DNA of 64,000 bases from Cobetia sp. L2A1 (GCF_009796845.1 NZ_CP047025.1:744001-808000), one strand, 5' to 3'. Positions 8,643-17,925 are shown, counted from the stretch's first letter. The notes: a model not told the origin generated them from the sequence alone. Made by a program: numbers and translations.

Positions 8643-8684
8643 CGCAGTTAACGCGGCAGTCAGTTAACACGGCAGTCAGTTTAC
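8643..8684. repeat. Short 16-bp tandem repeat upstream of lolB
   Basis: Two imperfect 16-base units (GCGGCAGTCAGTTAAC and ACGGCAGTCAGTTTAC) follow a partial third unit (CGCAGTTAAC). They occupy the gap between the TPR lipoprotein gene and lolB. Function unknown. Confidence 0.6.
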
Positions 8685-8713
8685 GACAGCAGGAGCCGGA
8701 TCGTCAGCGTACG

Positions 8714-10675
8714 TCAGGGCGCATCGACTACAGGGCGCAAGGCCGGAATACGCTGGAACAGTGCTTCCAGTTCGGTGGCCTCCTCGAAGCGTTCGCTTAA
8801 TTCGACGGACAGGCTTCGCGCCTCGTCCTGACGATCCAGTGACCACAGCACCTCGATGAGATGAGCGCCAATCTCGGCGTCCTGTTGCTGGGCCCAGGCG
8901 GCCTCCAGCGGTGAAAGTGCACGCTCGTTATCGCCGGTCAGGTAGTAGCCCCAACCGAGGCTATCGAGAATGGCCGAGTCATCCGGCGACAGTTCATGCG
9001 CTCGTTCAATCAATGTCAGTGCTTCGTCACGGCGATCAGTTTCGACCAGCAGGGTATAACCCAAGGCGTTGTAGGCGCTGGCATTGTCTGGTTCCAGCGC
9101 GATCACTTCGCGTAGATCACTCTCCATACCTTCAAGCTGGCTATCCTCGAGGCGGCGAATGCCGCGCAGGAACAGCAGGCTGCCTAGCTCACTGCCGACA
9201 GCATTGCGTGCGTCGTTATCCTTGCTGGCAACCGCCTTGGTGAGTGCCTTGCGGCGTGTACTGATACTGCTGTCGAGCAGGGTATCAGCGTCAGCGAAGG
9301 CCTCATGAGTGTCGAGCAAGTCAATTTCGAAGCTGAGCAGTGTCATGGCGTGACGTGGATGACGTAGACGCTCCACCGCCAGGAACTGACGTGCCTCGTC
9401 GATGCGATCATGCTCAGCCAGTAGCTGGGCAGCACGTGCGCGGCTCGAGATATAGCGCTCACCATCCGGCACCTGTCGGTAGTAAAGGATGGCGTTGTCG
9501 ATCTCGCCGCTGGCTTCGGCAGCCAGGCCGAGCATGGCAAAGGCTGCATCCGGGACGGGGTCTTCTTCCAGTAGCGGCAGTAGCAGGCGATGGGCATCCT
9601 GAGGAGCATCGGCATCCAGGAACAGGCTAGCCAGCGCCATGCGTAAGCGCGGTGCGTTGGGATGGCGAGTCACGAGTGTGTCGATGCGCTCGCGAGCGGA
9701 AGGCATGTCACCACTGGCGAGCTCGGTCTGTGCGGCACTCAATACCAAGCGACTGTCATCGGGTGCGATGTCCAGCCCACGGGTCGCCGCCTGACGTGAG
9801 GCGTTCAGGTGCCCGGCATCACGTTCAATTTCACTGCGTGCCAACCATAGCTCCGGAAGATCTGCATGAGAGGCTTCCAAGCGTGAGAGTCGAGCTCGGG
9901 CAGATGATTCATTGCCGAGACTAGCGTCCAGCAGGGCAGCCGCGATCTTTGGCATCGGTTGGGTGGGATACTGCGTAATATGCCTGGTCAGTAGCGACAA
10001 CAGTGGTTCGAGATCGGCACCGGCATCAATGGCCTGTTCCATCAGGGTTGCCAGATTGCCATTGCCACCACTGGCTTCCACGACGAGTCGCTGCTCCAGC
10101 GCTGTCATCCAGTCACCGCGTTCCATCGCCAATCGTGCGCGGATGATGCTGGGCTCGCTGGCAGTATCATCCAGCTGTTGCCAGCGTTCAGCGGCACGTT
10201 CCAGCAGCGCGGGGTTATCGGCGTAGCGTGCGGCCAGCACTGCGCGGCGGGCCAGCTCCGGATCATCGAAGCGACGACTGGCCGCCAGATACCCATCGGC
10301 GGCGCGGGGATAGTCACCACGCTGACCGGCAAGTTCTGCACTCAGTAGCTGATTGAGGCTATCGGCATCCAGTCCCTTCTGTATGGCTGGCGCAGAGTCC
10401 AGTGGATCTGGCTGGTTGGCGAAGGGCGTCGAAGTGCTCACTGACTGACAACCGGCAAGCCCCAGCATCAGCCCGACCAGCAGCGTACCCTTGAGCCGAT
10501 GGGATGCGATAGCGGGGTAACTGAGCGGTCTGCGAGCCGTTGTCGACGCGCGACAGGCAGCAGTGCCTGATGCACTCCGCGTGGCATCGGTCGGGGCATC
10601 CTGCAAGGTACCCATCTGTGCTTTCGCGTGTGGCGTCTCACGGGGCGTATGTTCAGCGGCAGTCGAAGCGTGCAT
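8714..10675 (-). CDS. Tetratricopeptide-repeat outer-membrane lipoprotein
   Basis: This is a 653-residue protein made mostly of TPR units. Clear repeats occur near the C-terminus (NASAYNALGYTLLVETDRRDE, then SAILDSLGWGYYLTGDNERA) and near the N-terminus (AELAGQRGDYPRAADGYLAA). A lipobox LAGC (Cys76) follows the hydrophobic stretch LLVGLMLGL. The 60-residue polar leader before the hydrophobic core is too long for a normal signal peptide, yet no closer ATG, GTG or TTG is in frame; ATGs exist only at residues 1, 21 and, inside the core, 70. The true start is therefore uncertain. The position between hemA and lolB is conserved in Pseudomonas (a PA4667-like gene). The family probably scaffolds envelope complexes; its exact role is not known to me. 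Confidence 0.8.
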   Translation of the reverse strand: MHASTAAEHTPRETPHAKAQMGTLQDAPTDATRSASGTAACRASTTARRPLSYPAIASHRLKGTLLVGLMLGLAGCQSVSTSTPFANQPDPLDSAPAIQKGLDADSLNQLLSAELAGQRGDYPRAADGYLAASRRFDDPELARRAVLAARYADNPALLERAAERWQQLDDTASEPSIIRARLAMERGDWMTALEQRLVVEASGGNGNLATLMEQAIDAGADLEPLLSLLTRHITQYPTQPMPKIAAALLDASLGNESSARARLSRLEASHADLPELWLARSEIERDAGHLNASRQAATRGLDIAPDDSRLVLSAAQTELASGDMPSARERIDTLVTRHPNAPRLRMALASLFLDADAPQDAHRLLLPLLEEDPVPDAAFAMLGLAAEASGEIDNAILYYRQVPDGERYISSRARAAQLLAEHDRIDEARQFLAVERLRHPRHAMTLLSFEIDLLDTHEAFADADTLLDSSISTRRKALTKAVASKDNDARNAVGSELGSLLFLRGIRRLEDSQLEGMESDLREVIALEPDNASAYNALGYTLLVETDRRDEALTLIERAHELSPDDSAILDSLGWGYYLTGDNERALSPLEAAWAQQQDAEIGAHLIEVLWSLDRQDEARSLSVELSERFEEATELEALFQRIPALRPVVDAP

Positions 10676-11078
10676 GCAACCTCGCGGTCAGCGGTCGGAG
10701 TCTACAGAGTAACCCGCCAGCGGGGGCCGGATCAGAAAAATGGATGTCGTGATGTCCATCATTCCAGCATAACGGCTGCTGACCAGCGGGCATAGCGTTG
10801 CCGTTGCTGACGCAGTATTGAAAAGACATGAGAGCCTTTGTGAGAGTGATAGCGTCAGCCTGCCAGTGCCATGGAAAATCCTCATCAGCTGCGGCACGCT
10901 ACAGGGTCGCGTGGTGCAGGCGCTGTGATAGAATGAGCACGCTAATATTATAATTCCAGCCGCTACGGCGACTGCACTTGCTGGCCTCGTTCCCATGCCT
11001 GCAAGCACTGCCCATGCCGACAGCAGCTTGTTTTTGACGCCAATCCTGCCGGCCAGACCCTGACGACTGACTGACTCC
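10676..11078. other. Divergent intergenic region between TPR lipoprotein gene and hemA
   Basis: These 403 bases separate two divergent transcription units. I see no additional gene. The most promoter-like element is the perfect TATAAT listed separately. No Shine-Dalgarno of quality precedes the hemA ATG: the bases before it are repeated GACT. Confidence 0.5.
10949..10954 (+). promoter_or_regulatory. Candidate -10 element for hemA
   Basis: A perfect TATAAT within an AT-rich patch (GCTAATATTATAATTCC) stands out in an otherwise GC-rich region. The -35 position is weak (GTGATA-like). If used, the hemA leader would be about 115 bases long. Confidence 0.45.
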
Positions 11079-12350
11079 ATGACCCTTCTTGCCCTTGGCA
11101 TCAATCATCGCACCGCCGCCGTTGATGTGCGCGAACGCGTTGCTTTCACGCCTGCGCAGCTTGACGCCGCGCTGGGCGAATTGAAGCGGCTGCCGGCAGT
11201 CTCCGAGGCAGCCGTGCTGTCGACCTGTAATCGGACCGAGCTCTACTGCGTGACCAGTGATGGTGCGCAGTCGGTACTCGAGTGGCTGAGCCGTTTTCAC
11301 GGCCTGCCGATGGAAGACCTCGAGCATTGCAGCTATCAGCATCTGGGCGATGAGGCCGTGCGTCATCTGATTCGTGTCGCGGTCGGGCTGGATTCCATGG
11401 TGCTGGGCGAGCCGCAGATTCTGGGTCAGTTGAAGGATGCCTACCAGTTTGCCCGCCAGTCGGTGGGCCTTGGTGGCGAGTTGGAGCAGCTCTTTCAGCA
11501 TATCTTTCAAGTCGCCAAGCAAGTGCGTACTGAAACGGGTATCGGCGAAAACCCTGTCTCGGTAGCTTATGCCGCCGTCAGCATGGCAAGTCACATCTTT
11601 GACGACTTCACACGTGCCAACGCGCTGTTGATCGGGGCAGGTCAGACTATCGAGCTGGTCGCGCGCCATCTCAAGGAAGCTGGCATCGCCAATATCTGTA
11701 TCGCCAATCGCACGCTGTCCCGCGCCGAACATCTGGCCAATGAGCTAGGCGGTACGGCGATTGGGCTGGAGGGCATTCCTCATGCGCTCGAAAAGGCTGA
11801 TATCGTCATTTCCTCGACTGCCTCCCAATTGCCGATTCTGGGCAAGGGCATGGTCGAGCGTGCCCTGAAAAAGCGCCGTTACAAGCCGATGTTCATGGTC
11901 GATATTGCGGTACCACGTGATGTTGAGCCTCAGGTGGGCGAGCTTGACGATGTTTTCCTCTATACGGTCGATGATCTGCAGGAAGTCATCGAGGAAAATC
12001 GTCGCCACCGCGAGCTGGCCGCGGCACAGGCAGAAGAGCTGATTCGCCAAGGCGTCAGCGCCTGGTTGCATCTCAAGCGTGTGCGCAGTGGTGGCGAAGT
12101 CATCAAACGCTACCGCAGTCATGGCGAGCAGCTGCGCGCCGAATGTGAGGCGCAGGCATTGGCAGAGCTCAAGCAGGGTCGCGATCCGCAGGAAGTTGTC
12201 GCGCAGCTGGCGCGTCAGCTGACCAATCGCTTCATGCATTACCCGACGCTGGCGTTGCGCCAGGCCTCGGGTGATGACCGACAGGATATTCTTCAGACGG
12301 CACAGACGCTTCTGCTCGCGCCGGTTGATTCATCACAGGACCCTTCATGA
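11079..12350 (+). CDS. hemA: Glutamyl-tRNA reductase
   Basis: This 423-residue enzyme reduces glutamyl-tRNA(Glu) to glutamate-1-semialdehyde with NADPH, the committed step of C5-pathway tetrapyrrole synthesis. The N-terminus [13 protein letters not shown] is canonical. Cys50 in [12 protein letters not shown] is the catalytic thiol. The motif [15 protein letters not shown] and the Rossmann region [16 protein letters not shown] follow, and a C-terminal dimerisation helix ends the protein. The stop overlaps the prfA start (ATGA), so translation of the two is probably coupled. In enteric bacteria HemA is controlled by proteolysis and haem; nothing in the DNA shows this here. Confidence 0.97.
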   Translation: MTLLALGINHRTAAVDVRERVAFTPAQLDAALGELKRLPAVSEAAVLSTCNRTELYCVTSDGAQSVLEWLSRFHGLPMEDLEHCSYQHLGDEAVRHLIRVAVGLDSMVLGEPQILGQLKDAYQFARQSVGLGGELEQLFQHIFQVAKQVRTETGIGENPVSVAYAAVSMASHIFDDFTRANALLIGAGQTIELVARHLKEAGIANICIANRTLSRAEHLANELGGTAIGLEGIPHALEKADIVISSTASQLPILGKGMVERALKKRRYKPMFMVDIAVPRDVEPQVGELDDVFLYTVDDLQEVIEENRRHRELAAAQAEELIRQGVSAWLHLKRVRSGGEVIKRYRSHGEQLRAECEAQALAELKQGRDPQEVVAQLARQLTNRFMHYPTLALRQASGDDRQDILQTAQTLLLAPVDSSQDPS

Positions 12351-13432
12351 AAGACAGCCTCATCACCAAGCTCGATACCTTCCACGACCGCTTCGAGGAG
12401 ATCTCCGCACTGTTGTCGGAGCCAGAAGTCATCGGGAATCAGGCCAAATTCCGTGACCTGTCGCGGGAATACGCCGAGCTTGAGCCGCTGATCGAGGCAT
12501 GGCGTCGCCATCGCGCGCTTATGGAAGGTCGTGAAGCGGCCCTGAGCATGTGTGACGACAGCGACCCTGAGATGCGTGACATGGCGCGTGAGGAAGTGCG
12601 CGATATCGATGCCGCACTCGAAGCCTTGGAAGGTGAAATCACCCAGTTGCTGATTCCGCGTGACCCAGACGATGGTGCCAACGTCTTCCTCGAAGTGCGT
12701 GCGGGAACCGGTGGTGATGAAGCCGCGCTATTTGCCGGTGACCTGTTTCGTATGTACTCGCGCTACGCCGAACTCAAGGGCTGGAAGGTTGAGACTGTCA
12801 GTGCCAGCCATGGTGAGCACGGTGGCTTCAAGGAAGTCATCGCACGGGTGAAAGGTGAGGGTGTTTATTCGCGACTCAAGTTCGAGTCGGGTGCGCACCG
12901 TGTTCAGCGTGTGCCGGCGACAGAGTCACAAGGACGCATTCATACCTCGGCGTGTACTGTCGCGGTGATGCCTGAGGCGGATGAAGTCGGCGACATTGAT
13001 ATCAATCCGTCTGACCTGCGGGTGGATACGTACCGCAGTTCTGGTGCCGGTGGTCAGCACGTCAATACCACGGATTCTGCCATTCGCATCACTCACCTGC
13101 CGACAGGCGTGGTGGTGGAGTGTCAGGACGAGCGCAGCCAGCACAAGAACCGTGCGCGCGCCATGTCACTGCTGGCGGCTCGTCTAAAGCAGGCAGCAGT
13201 AGACACTCAAGCGCAGGCGACCTCTGATGCGCGTCGCAAACTGGTCGGCTCCGGTGATCGCTCCGAGCGTATTCGTACCTATAACTTCCCGCAGGGGCGC
13301 CTGACCGACCACCGGATCAACTTGACGCTTTATAAGCTCAATGAAGTGATCGCTGGCCAGCTGGATGAGGTGATAGAACCGCTGGTGGTCGAATACCAGG
13401 CCGATCAGTTGACCGCATTGCAGGAGCACTAA
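12347..13432 (+). CDS. prfA: Peptide chain release factor 1
   Basis: This 361-residue factor recognises UAA and UAG. The codon-recognition tripeptide PAT lies at about residue 190 ([12 protein letters not shown]), and the peptidyl-transferase motif GGQ at about 234 ([17 protein letters not shown]) is the target of PrmC methylation. Length and N-terminus ([18 protein letters not shown]) match the family. It starts inside the hemA stop, with AGGA 6 bases upstream, and is followed 1 base later by prmC, its modifying enzyme. Confidence 0.97.
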   Translation: MKDSLITKLDTFHDRFEEISALLSEPEVIGNQAKFRDLSREYAELEPLIEAWRRHRALMEGREAALSMCDDSDPEMRDMAREEVRDIDAALEALEGEITQLLIPRDPDDGANVFLEVRAGTGGDEAALFAGDLFRMYSRYAELKGWKVETVSASHGEHGGFKEVIARVKGEGVYSRLKFESGAHRVQRVPATESQGRIHTSACTVAVMPEADEVGDIDINPSDLRVDTYRSSGAGGQHVNTTDSAIRITHLPTGVVVECQDERSQHKNRARAMSLLAARLKQAAVDTQAQATSDARRKLVGSGDRSERIRTYNFPQGRLTDHRINLTLYKLNEVIAGQLDEVIEPLVVEYQADQLTALQEH

Positions 13433-13433
13433 G

Positions 13434-14282
13434 GTGAGAATTGATGTCACGCTAGCAGCAGCCACCGCACGCCTGAGTGAGGCGGGCAGTGACTCGCCGC
13501 GCCTGGATGCCGAGCTATTGCTGGGTGAAGTGATGGGGCGTGAGCGCACCTGGTTCTATACCTGGGGTGATCGGGATCTAGAGGCAGAAGCGAGCGCTGA
13601 GGATATTGCCCGCTTTGAAGCGCTGCTGGCGCGTCGTGCCGAAGGGCATCCGGTCGCTCATCTGCTTGGACGACGTGAGTTCTATGGCCTGACACTAGCG
13701 TGTTCACCGGTCACGCTGATTCCGCGTCCGGACACCGAGGTAATGGTGGAGTGTGCGCTGGAGCTGGCGGAAGCCTCGACAGGTCGTCTACTGGATCTCG
13801 GCACCGGCACTGGTGCCATCGCGTTGGCATTTGCACGCCACCGTCCACAGTGGCAGGTGCTGGGCGTCGACCTTGTCGAAGAGGCCGTGGCTCTGGCGCG
13901 CTGCAATGCTGAGACACTGGCGATTGGCAATGCTGAATTTCGGTGCAGTAACTGGTTCTCTGCAGTGAGTGAGAATGACTTTGCGCTGATCACTGCCAAC
14001 CCTCCGTATCTGGCTGATGATGATCCCCATTTGATGCTGGGCGATGTGCGTTTTGAGCCGCGCTCCGCACTGGTGGCAGAACGTCATGGATTGGCAGACT
14101 TCATGCACCTCATTGAGGTTGCGCCACGCTACTTGGCGGCGGGTGGACATCTGATGTTGGAGCATGGCCTGAAGCAAGGGCCTGAAGTGCGAGGCGCGTT
14201 GTTGTCTGCTGGCTACACCGATGTTGATACGCTTGAAGATCTGGGTGGTCGCGAGCGAATCACACTGGGCAAGAAAATCTGA
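13434..14282 (+). CDS. prmC: Release-factor glutamine methyltransferase PrmC (HemK)
   Basis: This 282-residue SAM-dependent enzyme methylates the glutamine of the GGQ motif in release factors 1 and 2. An N-terminal helical domain (about residues 1-80) is followed by a Rossmann methyltransferase fold. It has motif I LLDLGTGTGAIALAFA and the diagnostic NPPY in ITANPPYL (about residue 188). It starts with GTG one base after the prfA stop, with AGGAG in the prfA 3' end. The order hemA-prfA-prmC is strongly conserved. Confidence 0.96.
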   Translation: MRIDVTLAAATARLSEAGSDSPRLDAELLLGEVMGRERTWFYTWGDRDLEAEASAEDIARFEALLARRAEGHPVAHLLGRREFYGLTLACSPVTLIPRPDTEVMVECALELAEASTGRLLDLGTGTGAIALAFARHRPQWQVLGVDLVEEAVALARCNAETLAIGNAEFRCSNWFSAVSENDFALITANPPYLADDDPHLMLGDVRFEPRSALVAERHGLADFMHLIEVAPRYLAAGGHLMLEHGLKQGPEVRGALLSAGYTDVDTLEDLGGRERITLGKKI

Positions 14283-14404
14283 TGGGTATTTGTGTCTGGC
14301 AGTAACGGGTACTGGCGGGTAGAGGTTTCATCCGAATTTGGTGGAGTGTGCGTGGAATCCTCGTCATGGTGCAGCCAGTGAAGGCATATCCTCTGCTGGC
14401 TGGG

Positions 14405-14410
14405 TATGAT
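14405..14410 (+). promoter_or_regulatory. Candidate -10 element upstream of lrp-like gene
   Basis: TATGAT occurs at the start of an AT-rich patch (TATGATAATAATTAG) about 130 bases before the regulator's ATG, in the 255-base gap after prmC. No convincing -35 is visible. A small inverted repeat, GATAAC/GTTATC, follows at about 14445-14462. Confidence 0.3.
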
Positions 14411-14537
14411 AATAATTAGTCACGCATGATTGGAAAGGACGTCTGATAACCCCCGTGTTATCCGATGGCCTGACTGCCCGAAAGACAGGAGTAAGGATGA
14501 TCCTGCTGTAAGTCACCCCGCTGGGAAAACTATTACA

Positions 14538-15038
14538 ATGAAAGCGAAATCACGTTCTCTGGACCGTATCGATCTCAAGATTCTGCGTTGCCTGCAAGAA
14601 AATGCACGTATTTCCTATGTCGATCTTGCCTCTGAAGTAGGCTTGTCGACCACGCCGTGTCTTGAACGCGTCAAGCGGCTTGAGCGCGCTGGCGTCATTC
14701 GCGGTTACAAGGCGGTGCTTGACCCCAAGGCACTCAAGGCCAATCTGTTGGTATTCGTCGAAATCAGCCTCGAAACCCAGTCTCCTTCAGTCTTTGATGA
14801 GTTCCGTCGTGCAGTGTCCAAACTGCCGCAGATTCAGGAATGTCATCTCGTCTCAGGCCAGTTCGACTATATTCTCAAATGTCGAATTCCCGAGATGTCA
14901 GCTTACCGTCAGCTGCTGGGTGATGTGGTATTGACCCTGCCCGGAGTCAAGGAATCCAAGAGCTACGTGGTAATGGAAGAGGTCAAGGAGCAGTTCTCGC
15001 TGCATGTGCCGGATATCGAGGAGTTGGAGGCCAAGTAA
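14538..15038 (+). CDS. lrp: Lrp/AsnC-family leucine-responsive regulator
   Basis: This 166-residue protein is very similar in layout to E. coli Lrp (164 residues). It begins with a short basic leader and LDRIDLKILRCLQENARISY, followed by the helix-turn-helix ASEVGLSTTPCLERVKRLER. The C-terminal RAM/AsnC effector domain contains IQECHLVSGQFDYILK and LPGVKESKSYVVMEEVKE. The ATG at 14538 is chosen by homology; in-frame codons upstream lead only into non-conserved sequence. It is either a global Lrp or a specialised BkdR/DadR type. The gene sits between prmC and moeB, where relatives such as Pseudomonas have no regulator. Confidence 0.88.
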   Translation: MKAKSRSLDRIDLKILRCLQENARISYVDLASEVGLSTTPCLERVKRLERAGVIRGYKAVLDPKALKANLLVFVEISLETQSPSVFDEFRRAVSKLPQIQECHLVSGQFDYILKCRIPEMSAYRQLLGDVVLTLPGVKESKSYVVMEEVKEQFSLHVPDIEELEAK

Positions 15039-15168
15039 GCTTGTGCGCTCTTGTCTCGATTTAACGTCTTTCATCTGTGCAGTGATACTGCACAAGCGCC
15101 CGCTCAGGTATCGCTAGTCATGAATGGCTAGTGACGATCCGCTATCAAGCACAGGCAGTCCGTCTTCC

Positions 15169-15924
15169 ATGCAAGATTCGCAATTACTGCGCTATTCGCG
15201 CCAGATTCTGCTTCCCCAGGTCGATATCGTCGGCCAGCAACGTCTGCTGGCGGCGCGAGTGCTGGTGATCGGGGCGGGCGGGCTGGGCTGTCCAGCGGCA
15301 CTGTACCTGGCCGCTGCAGGTATCGGTACGCTGGTGCTGGCGGATGATGATCATGTCGAGCTCTCCAATCTGCAGCGCCAGATCGCGCATGGTGATGCAG
15401 ATATTGATCAGCCCAAGGCAGCGTCGCTGGCAGCGTCGGTACTGGCGATCAACCCTGAGTTGAACGTTATCGTGTTGGCGCAGCGCCTGAACGGCAATGC
15501 GTTGTCAGAACAGGTCGCTGCGGCTGATGTGGTGCTCGATTGTACGGATCGCTTCAGTTCACGCTTTCCGATCAATGCGGCCTGCGTAGCGGCGGGCACG
15601 CCCCTGGTATCGGGGGCAGCGATTCGCTTTTCTGGCCAGTTGGTCGTGTTCGATCTACGTCAGCCGGAGTCACCCTGCTATGCCTGCCTCTATGCGCCGG
15701 ATGAGCTGGGTGATGAAGAGATCACGTGTGCTGAAAGCGGAGTGATTGCACCACTGGTTGGCATCATCGGCGCCTTTCAGGCACTTGAGGCACTCAAGCT
15801 GATCAGTGGCGCGGGTAGCGCGCATCGTGGCCTGGCGACGTTTGATGGTTTGACCGGCGAGTGGCGGCGCATGGGGCTCAAGCGTGATCCTGGCTGCCAG
15901 GTGTGTGGGACTGCACGCTCATGA
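15169..15924 (+). CDS. moeB: Molybdopterin-synthase adenylyltransferase MoeB (ThiF/HesA family)
   Basis: This E1-like enzyme of about 251 residues adenylates the C-terminus of the sulfur-carrier MoaD in molybdopterin synthesis. The N-terminus MQDSQLLRYSRQILLPQVD, the nucleotide motif VLVIGAGGLGCPAALYLAAAG, the ATP contact NLQRQIAHGD and two Cys pairs (CYAC and CQVC) for zinc are all present. There is no C-terminal rhodanese domain. The start at 15169 aligns with E. coli MoeB; an ATG at 15124 would add 15 residues, and neither has a strong Shine-Dalgarno. The family overlaps with ThiF, but the hemA-prfA-prmC neighbourhood favours MoeB. Confidence 0.88.
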   Translation: MQDSQLLRYSRQILLPQVDIVGQQRLLAARVLVIGAGGLGCPAALYLAAAGIGTLVLADDDHVELSNLQRQIAHGDADIDQPKAASLAASVLAINPELNVIVLAQRLNGNALSEQVAAADVVLDCTDRFSSRFPINAACVAAGTPLVSGAAIRFSGQLVVFDLRQPESPCYACLYAPDELGDEEITCAESGVIAPLVGIIGAFQALEALKLISGAGSAHRGLATFDGLTGEWRRMGLKRDPGCQVCGTARS

Positions 15925-16608
15925 GCTTGTCTCGTCCGCTTCCTGCTGGCGCGGTCGTGGTAGGTTTTCCTTGATGGATGAGGGCAAGGGGGTGCTTGCA
16001 GGGGCTTACCGATTGCTGGCGGGCCTTGAGGCGTTTCGGATCTAGGCCAATGCGCTGCACCAGAGCTTGAGAGGTGCTTGCAGGGCTCGTCAGCACTCTC
16101 TTGTATTCTTCTTCCGTACTCCTCCCTCTATATCCCTACCGATCATCCTTCGCTCTTCTTCATACCTTCACGCGTCTTTCAATTCCTTAATTCCCTGCCT
16201 CCTGTTCTTGGCTCGTCATCGTCCAGCTTTAGCGCCTGACCTCATGCCTTCTGCGTGCTAGCCCCCCTTCCTGTTACCTGGTTGATAGCTTTTTCCTGTG
16301 CCTGGCGTTTGTTGATTATTGATTGACAGTCAATTGGCGCACGATTTCTTCCTCGTTCCTTCATTATTCGACGTCTGGAAGAAGATGTACTTTTATTCAG
16401 TAGTTCCAGCAAGTTGGATGGTTGCTTAATGTAGAAAGAATGTCGGTTCTGCGCAGCTTGCGTATAGAATCTCTCACTCAAGAGTGAATGATTGGTTGTT
16501 ATTGAATACTTGACACCTGGTGCTGCTCTGGGGCCACATGAAGGCAAGATTGATGAACATGTTTTGCAAGATTCAACAACAACTACAAGACAGATGGATT
16601 CCTATCGC
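15925..16608. other. Junction between moeB and the polyamine island: low-complexity region
   Basis: No gene is evident in these 684 bases. A 13-bp direct repeat GGTGCTTGCAGGG lies at 15991 and again at 16073. From about 16090 to 16230 the plus strand is strongly pyrimidine-rich (runs such as TTCTTCTTCC and CTCCTCCCTC). A perfect 13-bp dyad, ATTGACAGTCAAT, lies at 16322-16334 and could be an operator for the following oxidase gene. Confidence 0.6.
16322..16334. promoter_or_regulatory. Dyad upstream of first PuuB-like oxidase gene
   Basis: The perfect inverted repeat ATTGAC-A-GTCAAT overlaps a consensus -35 hexamer TTGACA on the plus strand. No good -10 lies 16-18 bases further on. It lies about 275 bases before the oxidase start. 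Operator function is inference. Confidence 0.35.
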
Positions 16609-17925
16609 ATGACTGACTCCTTGTCATCCACGCCGCCAGCCTCCTTGTCATCCACGCCGCCAGCCTCCTGGTATCGTGACTCGGTTGCGGTACACCTGGA
16701 TTCTACTTCTCCCCTGGAGGGCGAGGTCACTGCCGATGTGTGCATCGTTGGCGCTGGTGTCACCGGCTGCTCGGCAGCCCTCCATCTCGCAGAGCGCGGT
16801 TACAAGGTCATATTGCTCGAATCCTCGACGGTGGGTCATGGCGCATCGGGTCGCAGTGGCGGCCAGATTCTGCCGGGGCTGGGCACGGACATCAGCACGG
16901 TGGAGAAGGCACTCGGTCACGAAAGAGCCAAGGATATCTGGGAAATGAGTCGCGAGGCTGTCCGCCTCACGGCTGATCTCATCGAGCGCCACGCCATTCC
17001 CTGTGAACTTGCCTGGGGATACCTGCATGCCGCAGTCAAACCTCGGCATGTGAAGGAGTTGCACGACTTTCAGAACCGCATGGCCCGCGATTATGGCTAC
17101 GACTCCATGCAGTGGCTCGAAGGTCAGGTGCTGCGAGAGCACGTCGTGACTGATGAGTACCCTGGTGCCATGCGTGAAAGCGAAGGTGGCCATCTACATC
17201 CTCTCAATTACACCCTTGGCCTTGCGCGTGCTGCGCAGCAGGCTGGCGTCAGCCTGCACGAAAATAGTCCGGTGGTTGAGATCAAACGCGGCAAGCCGGC
17301 CACGATCATCACTGGCAAGGGTCGCGTGATCGCTGATCGAGTGGTGCTGGCCACCAATGCCTATGGAGATCGCCTCGTACCGGAAATGGCTGGGCGCATC
17401 ATGCGTGCCGCCAACTACATGATCGCGACGGCGCCGCTCACTGCCGAACAGGCGGCTCAGGTTCTGCCCCAAAATGATGCCTTGTCCGATGCCAACTTCG
17501 TACTGGATTACTACCGGTTATCTGCTGATCGACGGCTGATCTATGGCGGCGAGGTGAGCTACGACGGACGCGAGCCGCGAGGGCTGGATGCACGTATCGA
17601 TCGCAAGATCCGGCATCTGTTTCCGGTACTCGGGGAGGTGGATATCCAGTATCGCTGGGGCGGTGACGTCGCCATCACGCTCAATCGGGCACCTGACTTC
17701 GGGCGCATGGGTGCCAACCTCTATTACGCTCAAGGGTACTCGGGGCATGGCATGGCCATGGCCGGGCTGGCAGGGAAATTGCTGGCTGAATCCCTGAGTG
17801 GGGATAGCGAGCGTTTCGACACCTTTGCAGCGATGCCTCATCGCACCTTCCCGGGCGGGCGGCACTTGCGTACGCCGCTACTGGTGTTGGCCACCACCTT
17901 CTACAAGCTCCGCGATCGGCTGTGA
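16609..17925 (+). CDS. puuB: Gamma-glutamylputrescine oxidase-like FAD oxidoreductase, copy 1
   Basis: This DAO-family flavoprotein of about 438 residues would oxidise gamma-glutamyl-putrescine (or a related glutamylated amine) to the aldehyde with release of ammonia and hydrogen peroxide. An FAD motif VCIVGAGVTGCSAALHLAERG lies near residue 45, followed by GHGASGRSGGQI, the family sequence GGHLHPLNYTLGLA and the C-terminal YYAQGYSGHGMAMAGLAGKLL. The ATG at 16609 is preferred; one at 16594 is possible and neither has a strong Shine-Dalgarno. The N-terminal linker contains an exact in-frame duplication of 8 residues (LSSTPPAS twice). It lies 29 bases before potA, so uptake and oxidation are probably coexpressed. 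A second copy lies at 23733. Confidence 0.85.
   Translation: MTDSLSSTPPASLSSTPPASWYRDSVAVHLDSTSPLEGEVTADVCIVGAGVTGCSAALHLAERGYKVILLESSTVGHGASGRSGGQILPGLGTDISTVEKALGHERAKDIWEMSREAVRLTADLIERHAIPCELAWGYLHAAVKPRHVKELHDFQNRMARDYGYDSMQWLEGQVLREHVVTDEYPGAMRESEGGHLHPLNYTLGLARAAQQAGVSLHENSPVVEIKRGKPATIITGKGRVIADRVVLATNAYGDRLVPEMAGRIMRAANYMIATAPLTAEQAAQVLPQNDALSDANFVLDYYRLSADRRLIYGGEVSYDGREPRGLDARIDRKIRHLFPVLGEVDIQYRWGGDVAITLNRAPDFGRMGANLYYAQGYSGHGMAMAGLAGKLLAESLSGDSERFDTFAAMPHRTFPGGRHLRTPLLVLATTFYKLRDRL
16621..16668 (+). repeat. Perfect 24-bp tandem duplication inside puuB copy 1
   Basis: Two identical 24-base units (16621-16644 and 16645-16668) lie just after the start codon and are preceded by 4 more matching bases. 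The frame is kept, adding one extra LSSTPPAS octapeptide ahead of the conserved WYRDS motif. The unchanged copies suggest a recent slippage event. Confidence 0.9.

Noticed and set aside
10899..11732. A 277-codon minus-strand frame across the hemA promoter and coding region
   Set aside because: It is antisense to hemA and lacks a Shine-Dalgarno and recognisable protein motifs.
15878..16096. A 72-codon minus-strand frame after moeB
   Set aside because: It overlaps the moeB 3' end in antisense, and I recognise no homology or ribosome site.
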